From Algoriphagus sp. (GTDB lineage Bacteria > Bacteroidota > Bacteroidia > Cytophagales > Cyclobacteriaceae), in assembly GCF_024305035.1 (NCBI RefSeq), contig NZ_JAMWZB010000013.1, positions 1-64,000 of the forward strand: a DNA stretch of 64,000 nucleotides, given 5' to 3'. Below are positions 42,131 through 51,816 of the stretch, piece after piece; the stretch's first letter is position 1, and the number at the start of each line of letters is the position of its first letter. The notes under the pieces are model-generated. The model worked only from the letters and a program-made list of their open reading frames with translations, did no database searches and had not been told where the DNA came from. The position numbers and the translations under genes were made by a program.

Positions 42131-42997
42131 TTATGCTAGTTGTTTGAAATCCCGAGGTGTCAAGCCCGTGATGTTTTTAAAGGTTCGGTTGAAATAGGAA
42201 AGATTTTCAAACCCCACCCGATAGGCAATCTCAGAAATCCCCAAATCGGTTTCCTGTAACAATTTCTGGGCTTCATTGATCCGAAGTTGCAACAGATACT
42301 GAGTGAAGGTCTTTCGCGTCCGTAATTTGAAAAAGCGACAAAAAGCCTCTTTGGAAAGATTGGCTACTGCAGCCGTCTCTTCCAGACTGATTTTTTCAAA
42401 TCGATGCTGCAATAAATATTGCATCACTTGGTTCATTCTGTTTCCATCCTTCTCTGAAAGACCCTGAATTACTCCTCCATGATTGAGTTGTTTGAGCTCA
42501 TTGCCCGCTTTTTCTAAAATAGTTAAAAACTGAATCGCCAATTGAAACCGATACAATCCTTCTGATTCTCCAAAATGACTCATCAGGCCTATCACTCTTT
42601 CTTGCGTTGATCCCGAAACCTGAAAACAAAGCCCAGCAAACTGATGAAACTTCTGTAAAGGGAGCAACTCATCCAATTCCCCTAAGGCTCGCTCCAAGGC
42701 TGCAAAGTCGAAAAACACCGTATTTCCAGCGGAACTTAAAGGGGTATTTTCCTCAAAATACTCTGGATCGCTTCGAAAGACATGAGGCACATGGGCACCC
42801 AAAAAAAAGACATCCCCTGCCGAAAATCTTCCTACGTAATCCCCACTTAAAAACTGTCCTCTTCCCTCCACGATTAGGGTCAATTGAAGCTGCGGATGCT
42901 GATGGAGTTTATCGTAAAAGTAACTACCCCTGTCCTCCTGGTAGCGGACAAATTCCTTTTGGGATTTGGGAACTTGAAAGGAAATAATTTTTGCCAT
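42131..42997 (-). CDS. AraC-family transcriptional regulator of the hydroxyproline cluster
   Basis: A 288-residue protein. The N-terminal cupin-like ligand domain (LHQHPQLQLTLIVEGRGQFL, SGDYVGRFSAGDVFFLGAHV) is followed by a C-terminal double HTH: EISLEETAAVANLSKEAFCR and DLGISEIAYRVGFENLSYFN, ending with the AraC signature FKNITGLTPRDFKQLA. It is divergent from the catabolic genes with 162 bases between starts, the usual place for the operator. Likely activated by hydroxyproline or a pathway intermediate; inferred only. Confidence 0.88.
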   Translation of the reverse strand: MAKIISFQVPKSQKEFVRYQEDRGSYFYDKLHQHPQLQLTLIVEGRGQFLSGDYVGRFSAGDVFFLGAHVPHVFRSDPEYFEENTPLSSAGNTVFFDFAALERALGELDELLPLQKFHQFAGLCFQVSGSTQERVIGLMSHFGESEGLYRFQLAIQFLTILEKAGNELKQLNHGGVIQGLSEKDGNRMNQVMQYLLQHRFEKISLEETAAVANLSKEAFCRFFKLRTRKTFTQYLLQLRINEAQKLLQETDLGISEIAYRVGFENLSYFNRTFKNITGLTPRDFKQLA

Positions 42998-43099
42998 GCT
43001 CTAAATTAATATAAAATTCACCGAAATAAATTCCCAACTATTCAAACTGATCAATATCGTATCAAAATGAATTAATCCTGTGATAGAAATCCAATTCGA

Positions 43100-43114
43100 G
43101 TAGGCCTACTTTTG
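43100..43114 (+). promoter_or_regulatory. Promoter and palindrome upstream of the hydroxyproline cluster
   Basis: TACTTTTG (43107-43114) is a perfect -7 box; GTAGGCCTAC (43100-43109) is a perfect ten-base palindrome overlapping it. No -33 TTG is seen, as expected for a promoter that needs an activator. Start about 43119, leader about 40 nt with a small hairpin CGGCT/AGCCG. Confidence 0.55.
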
Positions 43115-43158
43115 AATGATTATCAACCGGCTGATTCAAGCCGATAAACTCAAAACCT

Positions 43159-44049
43159 ATGAATTGGAAAGGCGTATTCCCAGCAGTTACCACGAAGTTT
43201 CACGCGGATGGAAGTTTGGATATGGACCTGTTTTTTAAAAATCTAGACGCTCAATTGGAATCCGGGGTTCACGGAATTATTCTTGGGGGTACTTTGGGCG
43301 AAAGCTCCGTGCTTTCCCAAGAAGAAAAGATCACCCTGACTCGTGAGACGGTGAATTACCTTGAGGGAAAGGTACCCGTGATTTTGAATATTGCCGAAGG
43401 GGCAACCCGAGATGCCTTATTTTGGGCAAAAAAAGCAGAAGAACTCGGAGCGTCCGGTCTGATGATTCTTCCTCCAATGCGCTATGCTGCAGATCCAAGG
43501 GAGGTGGTGACTTATTTCAAAACGGTGGCCAATTCCACTCCACTTCCCATCATGATTTATAATAATCCGGTGGATTACAAGACCCTGGTGACTGTGGATA
43601 TGTTTGCCGAACTGGCAGCATGCAAAACTATTCAAGCCATCAAGGAATCTACGCGCGACATCTCCAATGTGACCCGCATGATCAACCGATTTGGAGATCG
43701 GTTCCACATCCTGTGTGGAGTGGATACCCTGGCTTTGGAAGAATTACTGATGGGTGCTGTCGGTTGGGTAGCAGGCTTAGTTTGTGCTTTTCCAAAGGAA
43801 ACCGTCACCATTTATAACTTGGTACAACAGGGTGAAGTTGAAAAAGCACGGGAAATTTACCGTTGGTTTTTACCCTTGCTCGAATTGGACATTCATCCCA
43901 AACTGGTCCAATACATTAAGCTTGCCGAGCAGCACTGTGGAATCGGTTCTGAACATGTTAGAGCCCCAAGATTAACCCTCATCGGAGAAGAAAGGGAAAG
44001 AATTGAACAAATTATTGTGGAAGGCTTGGCAAAAAGACCGAAATTGTAA
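43159..44049 (+). CDS. DHDPS-family lyase, HypD-like 1-pyrroline-4-hydroxy-2-carboxylate deaminase
   Basis: A 296-residue class I aldolase-like barrel. Schiff-base Lys162 lies in TIQAIKESTRDI, and Tyr of YNNPVDYK plus GGTLGESSVLSQEEK form the active site. The family includes dihydrodipicolinate synthase, N-acetylneuraminate lyase and the hydroxyproline pathway deaminase. Placement with hydroxyproline epimerase, D-hydroxyproline oxidase and dioxovalerate dehydrogenase makes the deaminase the best assignment: pyrroline-4-hydroxy-2-carboxylate to 2,5-dioxovalerate with ammonia release. A dapA role is unlikely in this context. Confidence 0.85.
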   Translation: MNWKGVFPAVTTKFHADGSLDMDLFFKNLDAQLESGVHGIILGGTLGESSVLSQEEKITLTRETVNYLEGKVPVILNIAEGATRDALFWAKKAEELGASGLMILPPMRYAADPREVVTYFKTVANSTPLPIMIYNNPVDYKTLVTVDMFAELAACKTIQAIKESTRDISNVTRMINRFGDRFHILCGVDTLALEELLMGAVGWVAGLVCAFPKETVTIYNLVQQGEVEKAREIYRWFLPLLELDIHPKLVQYIKLAEQHCGIGSEHVRAPRLTLIGEERERIEQIIVEGLAKRPKL

Positions 44050-44157
44050 GAAAGCAGGAAAATGGGAGACCGAATACCCTGGTCAGTTACGCCACAGAGT
44101 CTTTCTCCCCAACTTCTCTTCTTAATCCAATTTACCATCGTTAAATTTCCAATTCCT

Positions 44158-45603
44158 ATGAACCTAGACCAAATTTTCCATGCAGCCCAAGAAGCCTTTC
44201 TTTTTTATAAAAACCTTCCGGGAAAAGAAAAAGGTGAATTTTTGGAAGGCCTAGCAACCCTACTTGAGGAAAATCGGGCAGAAATCGTCCCCCTTGCTGT
44301 GGAAGAATCCAACCTCCCCGATGGACGAATTAATGGGGAATTAGGTCGTACCATCGGTCAAATCAGACTTTTTGCCAATTTGGTCAAAGAAGGTTCCTGG
44401 GTAGAGGCAACCCTCGACCCTGCCTTACCCGAGCGCAAGCCGCTTCCTCGAGCTGACCTTAGACGTTTCCTGACCCCGCTAGGTCCTGTGGTCGTTTTTG
44501 GGGCGAGCAATTTCCCCTTAGCTTTTTCTACTGCTGGTGGAGATACTGTTTCAGCCTTAGCGGCGGGGTGTCCGGTCATTTATAAAGCCCACCCTGCTCA
44601 CCCGAAGACTTCTCAAAAAGTTGCAGAATGTATCCATCAGGCGATTTTAAAAGCTGGTTTACCCTCGGCTCTTTTCTCCCATATCGAAGGAGGGATTTCC
44701 GAAGGGCAGGCCCTGGTCAAGCACCCGCTGGCAAAAGCAGTCGCTTTTACGGGTTCCCATACCGGCGGGAAAGCCCTATTCGATCTGGCCAATCAACGGG
44801 AAGAGCCTATTCCCGTCTTTGCCGAAATGGGTTCGGTCAATCCCATCTTTTGCTTTCCTGAGAAACTCAAAAAGGAAAATGAGGCTTTGGCCAAAGCATT
44901 TGTGGGTTCACTAACCTTAGGAGTAGGTCAATTCTGTACCAACCCAGGCTTGATTTTCGTGCCAAAAGCACAAGCCCAAGACTTTGAAAAAGCCATTTCT
45001 GAGGAATTGAATGATATTGCTTCCGCACCCATGCTTCATCCGGGGATCGCAGAGGCCTATTACAATTCCCTTCAATTGCTTCAATCACGCCAAGAACTCC
45101 GTTGGGTAAAGGTCGCCGATCCGCAGCATCTGATCAATGGAAGTACGGCTTTGGCAGAAATTAAAGCAAGCGATTGGCTCAAAGACACGGTTTTTCAAAA
45201 AGAAGTTTTTGGTGCCTTTGCCATGATGGTAGTCTATGAGACCGAAGAGGAATTGCAGGAGATTGCCAAGCACCTTCATGGGCAGCTGACGATCACCGTG
45301 TGGGCTGAGCCTGAAGAGCTAAAAAACCAGTTGTATTTCATCAATTTATTAGAGGAAAAATGCGGCAGGTTGCTTTTCAAAGGTGTACCAACCGGTGTGG
45401 AAGTAGGACATGCCATGCAGCACGGGGGGCCTTATCCATCGACCACAGAGGCAAGAAGTACCTCAGTAGGGGCATATGCCATCAAGCGTTTTGCTCGTCC
45501 CATCGCCTTTCAAGACATGCCGGACGAATTACTACCTGATGCCTTGCGAAACGATAATCCACTTGGAATTTGGAGGCTAGTGAATGGAGAATACAAAAAA
45601 TAG
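44158..45603 (+). CDS. NADP-type aldehyde dehydrogenase, 2,5-dioxovalerate dehydrogenase
   Basis: A 481-residue aldehyde dehydrogenase, starting at ATG 44158; the upstream frame to 44062 is not needed. Catalytic Cys260 is in GVGQFCTNPGLIF and general base Glu is in VFAEMGSVNPIF. FGASNFPLAFSTAGGDTVSA binds NADP(H). The N-terminal 'HAAQEAFLFYKNLPGKEKGE' and the SVNP motif are those of the KGSADH type found in hydroxyproline and sugar-acid pathways. It oxidises 2,5-dioxovalerate to 2-oxoglutarate. It follows the deaminase gene by about 110 bases. Confidence 0.88.
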   Translation: MNLDQIFHAAQEAFLFYKNLPGKEKGEFLEGLATLLEENRAEIVPLAVEESNLPDGRINGELGRTIGQIRLFANLVKEGSWVEATLDPALPERKPLPRADLRRFLTPLGPVVVFGASNFPLAFSTAGGDTVSALAAGCPVIYKAHPAHPKTSQKVAECIHQAILKAGLPSALFSHIEGGISEGQALVKHPLAKAVAFTGSHTGGKALFDLANQREEPIPVFAEMGSVNPIFCFPEKLKKENEALAKAFVGSLTLGVGQFCTNPGLIFVPKAQAQDFEKAISEELNDIASAPMLHPGIAEAYYNSLQLLQSRQELRWVKVADPQHLINGSTALAEIKASDWLKDTVFQKEVFGAFAMMVVYETEEELQEIAKHLHGQLTITVWAEPEELKNQLYFINLLEEKCGRLLFKGVPTGVEVGHAMQHGGPYPSTTEARSTSVGAYAIKRFARPIAFQDMPDELLPDALRNDNPLGIWRLVNGEYKK

Positions 45604-45776
45604 TAGGGAGTAGCACACCAGTGAAAAAAAGTATTCCTGCCTTGGTTGAAAAAAGTTGAACTCGAGTGGGGTAGAGATTGCGGATTGCTTGTAAGTCTCC
45701 TTCATTTCCTAGTCCTATATTTCTTATTCAGTTAATTTTCCAATTTTAATGACTTTCAAACATCCCATACGATTAA

Positions 45777-46781
45777 ATGCCTTCTCGCCATACCTTCAGC
45801 TGCATTGATGCCCACACCTGTGGTAATCCCGTCCGGGTAGTTTCCGGAGGAGTTCCATTTCTCAAAGGAAACACCATGCTGGAAAAACGCCAGTATTTTC
45901 TGGAAAATCTAGATTGGATCCGAACCGGACTGATGTTTGAACCACGCGGTCATGATATGATGTCCGGATCCATGCTCTTCGCTCCACATGATCCTGAAAA
46001 TGACTTTGCCATACTTTTTATTGAAACTTCCGGCTGCCTTCCCATGTGTGGTCATGGTACAATCGGCACGATCACAGTTGCCATCGAAGAAGGCCTGATT
46101 CATCCCAAAACTCCTGGCTTTCTGCGAATGGAAGCGCCTGCAGGATTGGTTTTGGTGGAATACAAGCAGGAGGGCAAAAAAGTTAAATCAGTGAGGCTGA
46201 CCAATGTCAAAAGCTATTTGGCAGCAGAAAATCTGGAAATTGATATCGAAGAACTAGGTAAATTGACCGTAGATGTGGCTTACGGCGGCAACTTCTATTG
46301 CATCGTGGATCCTCAGGAGAATTTTCCCGGATTGGAGCATTTCAAAGCCGAGCAATTGATCGCTATGGCTAGAAATCTTCGGGCAAAAATGAACGAACGC
46401 TACAACTTTGTTCATCCTGAGCATGATCGGATTCGAGGACTTTCCCATATCATGTGGACCGGAAAAACGTTAGAGGAGAGCAGTACGGCTAGAAATGCGG
46501 TATTCTACGGAGACAAAGCCATCGACCGTTCACCTTGCGGTACGGGAACATCAGCTCGTATGGCGCAATGGTTTGCCAAAGGAAAACTTAAATCCGGGGA
46601 TGAATTTATCCACGAGAGTTTTATCGGGTCAAAATTCATTGGAAGAATCGAGGAAGTAACCCAAATCGCAGGTAAACCAGCCATTGTCCCCAGCATCGAA
46701 GGTTGGGCCAAAGTCTATGGTTACAATACCCTTATTCTGGACGATGACGATCCTTATGTACATGGATTCCAAGTAATTTAA
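45777..46781 (+). CDS. 4-hydroxyproline 2-epimerase (proline racemase family)
   Basis: A 334-residue protein. Two catalytic cysteines are present: Cys91 in LPMCGHGTIG and Cys254 in SPCGTGTSARMA. This gives the two-base epimerase/racemase mechanism; the dehydratase subgroup has Thr at the second place. The opening IDAHTCGNPVRVVSGG matches hydroxyproline epimerases. It converts trans-4-hydroxy-L-proline to cis-4-hydroxy-D-proline, the first step of the pathway encoded by neighbours. Proline racemization remains possible but less likely by context. Confidence 0.9.
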   Translation: MPSRHTFSCIDAHTCGNPVRVVSGGVPFLKGNTMLEKRQYFLENLDWIRTGLMFEPRGHDMMSGSMLFAPHDPENDFAILFIETSGCLPMCGHGTIGTITVAIEEGLIHPKTPGFLRMEAPAGLVLVEYKQEGKKVKSVRLTNVKSYLAAENLEIDIEELGKLTVDVAYGGNFYCIVDPQENFPGLEHFKAEQLIAMARNLRAKMNERYNFVHPEHDRIRGLSHIMWTGKTLEESSTARNAVFYGDKAIDRSPCGTGTSARMAQWFAKGKLKSGDEFIHESFIGSKFIGRIEEVTQIAGKPAIVPSIEGWAKVYGYNTLILDDDDPYVHGFQVI

Positions 46782-46894
46782 CAGCAATCAAGCTATTCGA
46801 TACGAAAAGAAAAACCACTACAATTAACCCTTATTGAATCTAATTCCTGGGTTCTAGTCTCTTGTCTCTAATTTCTTGATCTAGTCTACTAAAA

Positions 46895-48142
46895 ATGAAG
46901 TCTACTCTAATTATCGGTGGCGGCATTGTCGGCCTATTTTCAGCCTATTTCCTTTCCAAAGCGGGAGTTGAGGTCACCATCGTCGACCGGACGGACCTAA
47001 GGGATAACTGCTCTACGGGCAACGCCGGCATGATTGTGCCCAGCCATATTATTCCGCTAGCTGCTCCCGGCATGATTGCTAAGGGTATTTCTTGGATGTT
47101 TTCTTCGAAAAGCCCCTTCTACATTCACCCTCGATTCGATTATAAGCTTTTGCAGTGGAGCCTGCTTTTTTACAAATCCGCCAATCAGAAGCACGTGGAA
47201 AAGGCCATCCCCTATCTAAAAAACATCAGTTTACTTTCCAAATCACTTTATTTGGCATTCCGTGAAACGCATCCTGAGGCGGCTTTGGCATTTCAGGAAA
47301 AGGGATTGATGATGGTCTATCAAACCGATGCCATGGAAAAAGAGGAAACCGAATTTGCGCACTTGGCCCGAAAGCACGGTTTGGAAGCAGAAATCCTAAA
47401 TCCAGAAGATATTCGAAACATCGAACCCAACTTGGACCTCAAAGCAAAAGGGGCAGTATTGTTCCCCGGTGATGCCCACCTGGACCCCGGAGCATTGTAC
47501 AGCTACTTGAAAAAATACTTAGAGGCAAAAGGGGTGAAATTTCTGACTGAAACTCAAGTGTTGGGTTTTGAAAAATCAGGTCAGAAGGTCCTAGCTGTCC
47601 TGACAGACCAAGGAAAAATCGAGGCCGAGAAGCTTTTACTTTGCGGAGGTTCTTGGTCTGGGGAACTGGCCAAAAAACTCGGGTTTAGCCTTCCGATGAT
47701 GGGGGGAAAAGGCTATTCCTTTTTACAAGAAAATCAACCCGAAATCAAACAAGCCAGCATCCTAACCGAGATGAAAGTAGCGGTCAGTCCCTATGGTAAA
47801 CACATTCGATTTGGGGGCACGATGGAAATCGCCGGAACCAACCAGAAAATAGACCTGAAGCGAGTGCAGGGCATCTTTGAATCCATCAATCGCTACTATC
47901 CTGACTTTCAGTCTAAATTTCCAAAAGAATCTGAAATTTGGAAAGGTTTGCGACCTTGTTCACCTGATGGCATGCCCTACATCGGCTATGCCCCTGGCTA
48001 TTCCAATGTATTGGTGGGAAGCGGGCATTCCATGATGGGAATCTCTATGGCCCCGGCTACTGGGAAATTATTGGCTGAATTGCATCAGCAAAAAGATACG
48101 ACAATGAATATCAATGAATTTGAGGTCGGAAGATTTGCTTGA
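46895..48142 (+). CDS. FAD-dependent D-hydroxyproline oxidase/dehydrogenase (DadA-like)
   Basis: A 415-residue protein of the DAO family. FAD-binding IIGGGIVGLFSAYFLSKAGV (residues about 5-24), VDRTDLRDNCSTGNAGMIVP in the DadA style, and FGGTMEIAGTNQKIDLKRVQ near 310. The C-terminus has PDGMPYIGYAPGYSNVLVGS and GHSMMGISMAPATGKLLAEL. By context it oxidises cis-4-hydroxy-D-proline to pyrroline-4-hydroxy-2-carboxylate and passes electrons to quinone or oxygen. D-amino acid dehydrogenase activity on other substrates is possible. Confidence 0.88.
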   Translation: MKSTLIIGGGIVGLFSAYFLSKAGVEVTIVDRTDLRDNCSTGNAGMIVPSHIIPLAAPGMIAKGISWMFSSKSPFYIHPRFDYKLLQWSLLFYKSANQKHVEKAIPYLKNISLLSKSLYLAFRETHPEAALAFQEKGLMMVYQTDAMEKEETEFAHLARKHGLEAEILNPEDIRNIEPNLDLKAKGAVLFPGDAHLDPGALYSYLKKYLEAKGVKFLTETQVLGFEKSGQKVLAVLTDQGKIEAEKLLLCGGSWSGELAKKLGFSLPMMGGKGYSFLQENQPEIKQASILTEMKVAVSPYGKHIRFGGTMEIAGTNQKIDLKRVQGIFESINRYYPDFQSKFPKESEIWKGLRPCSPDGMPYIGYAPGYSNVLVGSGHSMMGISMAPATGKLLAELHQQKDTTMNINEFEVGRFA

Positions 48143-48280
48143 TCTGATCTAAACCCGGCATTCACAAGATAATAAAAACCACGCCTGAGCTTAGTGAAAT
48201 GACAAATTAACCCCCCTTTGGCCAAACAAAGGCTCAAAACCAATCATCCGGCTTATCCAGAACTCGATAAAATTTAACTT

Positions 48281-48308
48281 TTGGCTAACCTTAACTCTCT
48301 TATTTTTG
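48281..48308 (+). promoter_or_regulatory. Promoter of the DoxX-like gene
   Basis: TTGG (from 48281) and TATTTTTG (48301-48308, perfect -7 match), spaced by 17 bases; the transcript would have a leader of about 33 nt. Upstream, CCTTTG (48215-48220) pairs with CAAAGG (48227-48232). Confidence 0.55.
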
Positions 48309-48345
48309 ATCATGTAAACCTCTTTCACCCCTAAGTCTGCTTACC

Positions 48346-48744
48346 ATGAGAAAATCCTTTGAAAAAAATCTAATTCTTCTAATTATCCGCCTAGGTGCTG
48401 GAGGAATGATGCTTACCCACGGCATACCAAAAATTGAACGAATCCTAGCCGACGAAGTTAAGTTTGCAGATCCTTTTGGTTTGGGCCCAACCATTTCCTT
48501 AGGCTTAGCCATTTTTGCCGAGGTGATTTGTTCGGTTTTAATCATGATAGGTTTTAAGGTTCGGCTTGCGACTATTCCCTTGATGATTACCATGCTAACG
48601 GCAGCTTTTTATGCGCATTGGGATGATCCATTTGGAAGAAAGGAACTGCCCTTACTTTATTTTCTGACCTTTTTAGGCTTAGTAGTTTTTGGTGGTGGAA
48701 AATTTTCCATCGATGGACTAACTGGAAAAAAGCGAAGAATCTAA
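48346..48744 (+). CDS. DoxX-family membrane protein
   Basis: A 132-residue protein with four hydrophobic helices (about 9-28, 45-66, 72-90, 100-115). Signature LILLIIRLGAGGMMLTHGIP near the N-terminus, then TISLGLAIFAEVICSVLIMI, AFYAHWDDPF and LYFLTFLGLVVFGGGKFSID. DoxX proteins are quinone-linked or stress-related inner-membrane proteins of uncertain function. It has its own promoter and is not obviously part of the hydroxyproline operon. Confidence 0.85.
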   Translation: MRKSFEKNLILLIIRLGAGGMMLTHGIPKIERILADEVKFADPFGLGPTISLGLAIFAEVICSVLIMIGFKVRLATIPLMITMLTAAFYAHWDDPFGRKELPLLYFLTFLGLVVFGGGKFSIDGLTGKKRRI

Positions 48745-49220
48745 GAAGCTTTACCCTTAGCTATAACTACCACTCAGGTGGGCACCTTTCCGCCGAACAG
48801 GGGAGATTGACCCACCCAACTCCCTTACTCTTCCAACTTGGCCCCCTTACTTTTAGTAGGTTACCAAAAGTGAGATTTAGAAGAGATGCGTGTACAGGGC
48901 ACTGTACAAGACCACCAAATCGGTTTCCTCTTGTTCCCTTTGCGCCAAGAAACCACCCTTTCCCCTAAACTAGATTTGGTCTTAGCGGGAGGCACACAGG
49001 CAAAAGCACTTGGAATCCTGAGGTATCTAAAACATTCGAATCTTATTTTCCTTTTTTATAGGATATAACCTACTTCTTTAAACGATTGCACAACGGAAAC
49101 CCATACAATTTTATGGGTCGATGCGGTCTCACCCAAAGCGGATGATTAAAAAGAAATGGGAAGGAAATTTTCTCCGGGTTAATTGCATATTAATACCTAA
49201 AAAACTTTAGTTCACCTTAT
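48745..49220. other. Gene-free interval with several short hairpins
   Basis: About 480 bases with no credible gene. Stem-loops: CTTACTTTT (48846-48854) / AAAAGTGAG (48866-48874) and the perfect TGTACAG (48891-48897) / CTGTACA (48902-48908), four-base loop. The 60-codon plus-strand frame at 48886-49068 begins inside the hairpin and is unconvincing. A structured RNA or regulatory element is possible but unproven. Confidence 0.45.
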
Positions 49221-49256
49221 AAAAATCAAAAAACCACAGCCCTTGCAAGCTGTGGT
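49221..49256 (-). terminator. Terminator of the ATP synthase operon
   Basis: Stem ACCACAGC (49233-49240) / GCTGTGGT (49249-49256), eight-base loop; the minus-strand RNA continues into TTTTTTGATTTTT. It lies 25 bases after the atpG stop. Confidence 0.85.
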
Positions 49257-49280
49257 CCAGAAATATGGGTCTATTGGACT

Positions 49281-50153
49281 TTATTTTCCTCCCAGTGCAT
49301 TGGCACCGGCTACAATTTCCAAAATCTCATTGGTAATGGCGGCCTGACGAGTACGGTTGTACATCAAGCGAAGTTCCTTCAGCAAATCTCCGGCGTTTTC
49401 TGTTGCCTTATCCATGGCAGTCATTCGAGCACCATGCTCAGAAGCATTACTTTCTAAAACAGCCTTGTAAAACTGAATCTTCAAGGAGGTAGGAACCAAC
49501 TCTTCAATGATGTAGGCTCTGGATGGTTCTAGAATATAATCTACCTCGGCGGCTTTCACCTCATTTTGCTCTTCGTTGGCCATGGGTAAGAATTGCTCAG
49601 TTCGGATAATTTGGGTAGCCACGTTTTTAAATTCATTGTACACCAAAACCACCTGATCATATTCTCCCGCCACAAATCCATTCATGGCAAACTCCGCTGC
49701 GGACTTGACATTGTCAAAGGCAACTTCGGAAAAAACCTGATAAAACTGATCAATCAGCGTATAATCCGATTTTTTAAAATACTCGTACGCTTTCTTTCCC
49801 AAAGGCAGAACAGCGATATCCTTTCCTGCAAATTGCCCTTTGATGGCCACATTGGCTGCTTTGATGATATTGGAATTAAAGGCTCCGCAAAGCCCTTTAT
49901 CCGAGGTCACCGGAACAATTAGCACCTTATTTACCTCCCGTTTTTGGGCATAGACTAAGTCTTCTGCCCCTTCGGCGGCCGCAGAAACGTTATTGAGGAT
50001 ATTGGTCAACTTCTGAGAATAAGGACGCATCTGCACGATTTTGTCCTGTGCTCTTCTGAGTTTTGCCGCAGAGACCATTTTCATAGCCTTGGTAATCTGC
50101 TGGGTAGAAACTACCGAGGTGATTCGCTGCTTTACTTCCTTAAGGTTAGCCAT
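49281..50153 (-). CDS. atpG: ATP synthase F1 gamma subunit
   Basis: A 290-residue protein with family motifs NLKEVKQRITSVVSTQQITK (N-terminal), AMKMVSAAKLRRAQDKI, TSDKGLCGAFNSNIIKA, and C-terminal ASEHGARMTAMDKATENAGD with RLMYNRTRQAAITNEILEIV. It is the rotating central stalk that couples proton flow to ATP synthesis. Last gene of the minus-strand operon. atpD and atpC, which encode the beta and epsilon subunits, do not follow as they would in most other phyla. Confidence 0.96.
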   Translation of the reverse strand: MANLKEVKQRITSVVSTQQITKAMKMVSAAKLRRAQDKIVQMRPYSQKLTNILNNVSAAAEGAEDLVYAQKREVNKVLIVPVTSDKGLCGAFNSNIIKAANVAIKGQFAGKDIAVLPLGKKAYEYFKKSDYTLIDQFYQVFSEVAFDNVKSAAEFAMNGFVAGEYDQVVLVYNEFKNVATQIIRTEQFLPMANEEQNEVKAAEVDYILEPSRAYIIEELVPTSLKIQFYKAVLESNASEHGARMTAMDKATENAGDLLKELRLMYNRTRQAAITNEILEIVAGANALGGK

Positions 50154-50211
50154 CAGTGCTTAATTGTACTTCTATCAACTAACCGGAGCCGAAGCCCCGG
50201 TCTTTGGTATA

Positions 50212-51789
50212 TTACTTTGAAAACTTAGGTGCAAGTTCTGCTGCCGCCTTTTCGAGCAGTTCTCCGGCTGAATCAATATCACCGGCTAAGATTGCTTTCA
50301 AAGCATCGGGATAAGAGGAATCCAACAACAAGTAGAACTCCCGCTCAAATGCTCTTGCTTTCTCCACAGGCACTGAATCCATCAAGCCTCGGGTGGAAGC
50401 ATAGATGATCGCCACCTGATGTTCAACTGCAACCGGAGCATATTGAGGTTGCTTTAGGATTTCCTGATTTCGACGACCTCTCTCGATCGTTCGTTTCGTA
50501 GTGGCATCCAAATCAGAGCCGAATTTAGAGAAAGCCTCCAATTCCCGGAACTGTGCCTGATCCAACTTCAAAGTACCCGCTACTTTTTTCATCGTTTTGA
50601 TCTGAGCATTACCCCCCACCCGAGATACGGAGATACCCACGTTGATCGCAGGTCGAATGCCCGAGTTGAATAGGTTGGTTTCCAAGAAAATCTGACCATC
50701 GGTAATGGAGATCACGTTTGTTGGAATGTAAGCAGAAACGTCACCTGCCTGGGTTTCAATGATGGGAAGGGCGGTTAAAGATCCTCCCCCTTTGACCAAA
50801 TGCTTGATCGAATCCGGGAGATCGTTCATCTGTTGCGCAATCGCATCAGACTTATTGATTTTAGCCGCTCTCTCGAGTAATCTGGAGTGCAAGTAGAATA
50901 CATCACCTGGGTAAGCTTCCCGACCTGGAGGTCTTCTCAAAAGCAAAGAAACTTCACGATAAGCTACTGCCTGCTTGGAAAGGTCATCATAGACCACCAA
51001 GGCTGGACGTCCGGTGTCACGGAAAAATTCACCAATGGCCGCACCGGTAAATGGGGCAAAGAACTGCATCGGAGCAGGATCTGATGCACCAGCCAAAACG
51101 ATTACCGTATAGGGCATTGCACCGCCTTTTTCAAGGGCAGCTACTACACCTGCTACCGTAGAAGCTTTTTGTCCGATCGCCACATAAATACAGAATACCG
51201 GCTCGCCTTTATCGTAAAATTCTTTTTGGTTCAAAATGGTATCAATCACAACCGCAGTCTTACCGGTCTGACGGTCTCCGATAACCAATTCCCGCTGTCC
51301 ACGTCCGATAGGAATCATGGCATCGATAGATTTGATTCCGGTTTGAAGGGGTTCGGTAACCGGCTGACGATAGATAACCCCAGGTGCTTTACGCTCCAAC
51401 GGCATTTCGTACAATTCACCAGCTATAGGACCTTTTCCATCAATTGGATTACCGAGTGTATCAACTACACGACCAAGCATTCCTTCGCCCACCTTGAGGG
51501 AAGCGATTTTCTTGGTACGCTTGACTGTATCTCCTTCTTTGATTTCTTTGGAATCTCCAAAAAGTACCGCACCGACATTGTCTTCTTCCAGGTTGAGCAC
51601 CATGGCTTTCAGACCATTTTCAAATTCCAGCAATTCACCGGACTGTGCCTTGGAAAGTCCATAGATTCGGGCCACCCCGTCACCCACTTGGAGTACGGTA
51701 CCCACTTCTTCAAGTTCGGCCTCTGTTCTGACACCGGAGAGTTGCTCTCTCAGGATTGCCGAAACTTCATCTGGTCTTACTTCTGCCAT
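50212..51789 (-). CDS. atpA: ATP synthase F1 alpha subunit
   Basis: A 525-residue protein. P-loop [10 protein letters not shown] near 174-183, the DELSEED-like region and [20 protein letters not shown], the signature [14 protein letters not shown], and the N-terminal barrel [20 protein letters not shown] are all present. It is the non-catalytic nucleotide-binding subunit of F1. It is preceded by atpH (27 bases) and followed by atpG. Confidence 0.97.
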   Translation of the reverse strand: MAEVRPDEVSAILREQLSGVRTEAELEEVGTVLQVGDGVARIYGLSKAQSGELLEFENGLKAMVLNLEEDNVGAVLFGDSKEIKEGDTVKRTKKIASLKVGEGMLGRVVDTLGNPIDGKGPIAGELYEMPLERKAPGVIYRQPVTEPLQTGIKSIDAMIPIGRGQRELVIGDRQTGKTAVVIDTILNQKEFYDKGEPVFCIYVAIGQKASTVAGVVAALEKGGAMPYTVIVLAGASDPAPMQFFAPFTGAAIGEFFRDTGRPALVVYDDLSKQAVAYREVSLLLRRPPGREAYPGDVFYLHSRLLERAAKINKSDAIAQQMNDLPDSIKHLVKGGGSLTALPIIETQAGDVSAYIPTNVISITDGQIFLETNLFNSGIRPAINVGISVSRVGGNAQIKTMKKVAGTLKLDQAQFRELEAFSKFGSDLDATTKRTIERGRRNQEILKQPQYAPVAVEHQVAIIYASTRGLMDSVPVEKARAFEREFYLLLDSSYPDALKAILAGDIDSAGELLEKAAAELAPKFSK

Positions 51790-51816
51790 GATATAGATTG
51801 ATTAATGCTTTTTAAA

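Noticed and set aside
48886..49068. 60-codon plus-strand frame
   Set aside because: Starts inside a perfect hairpin and has no recognisable domain; likely chance.
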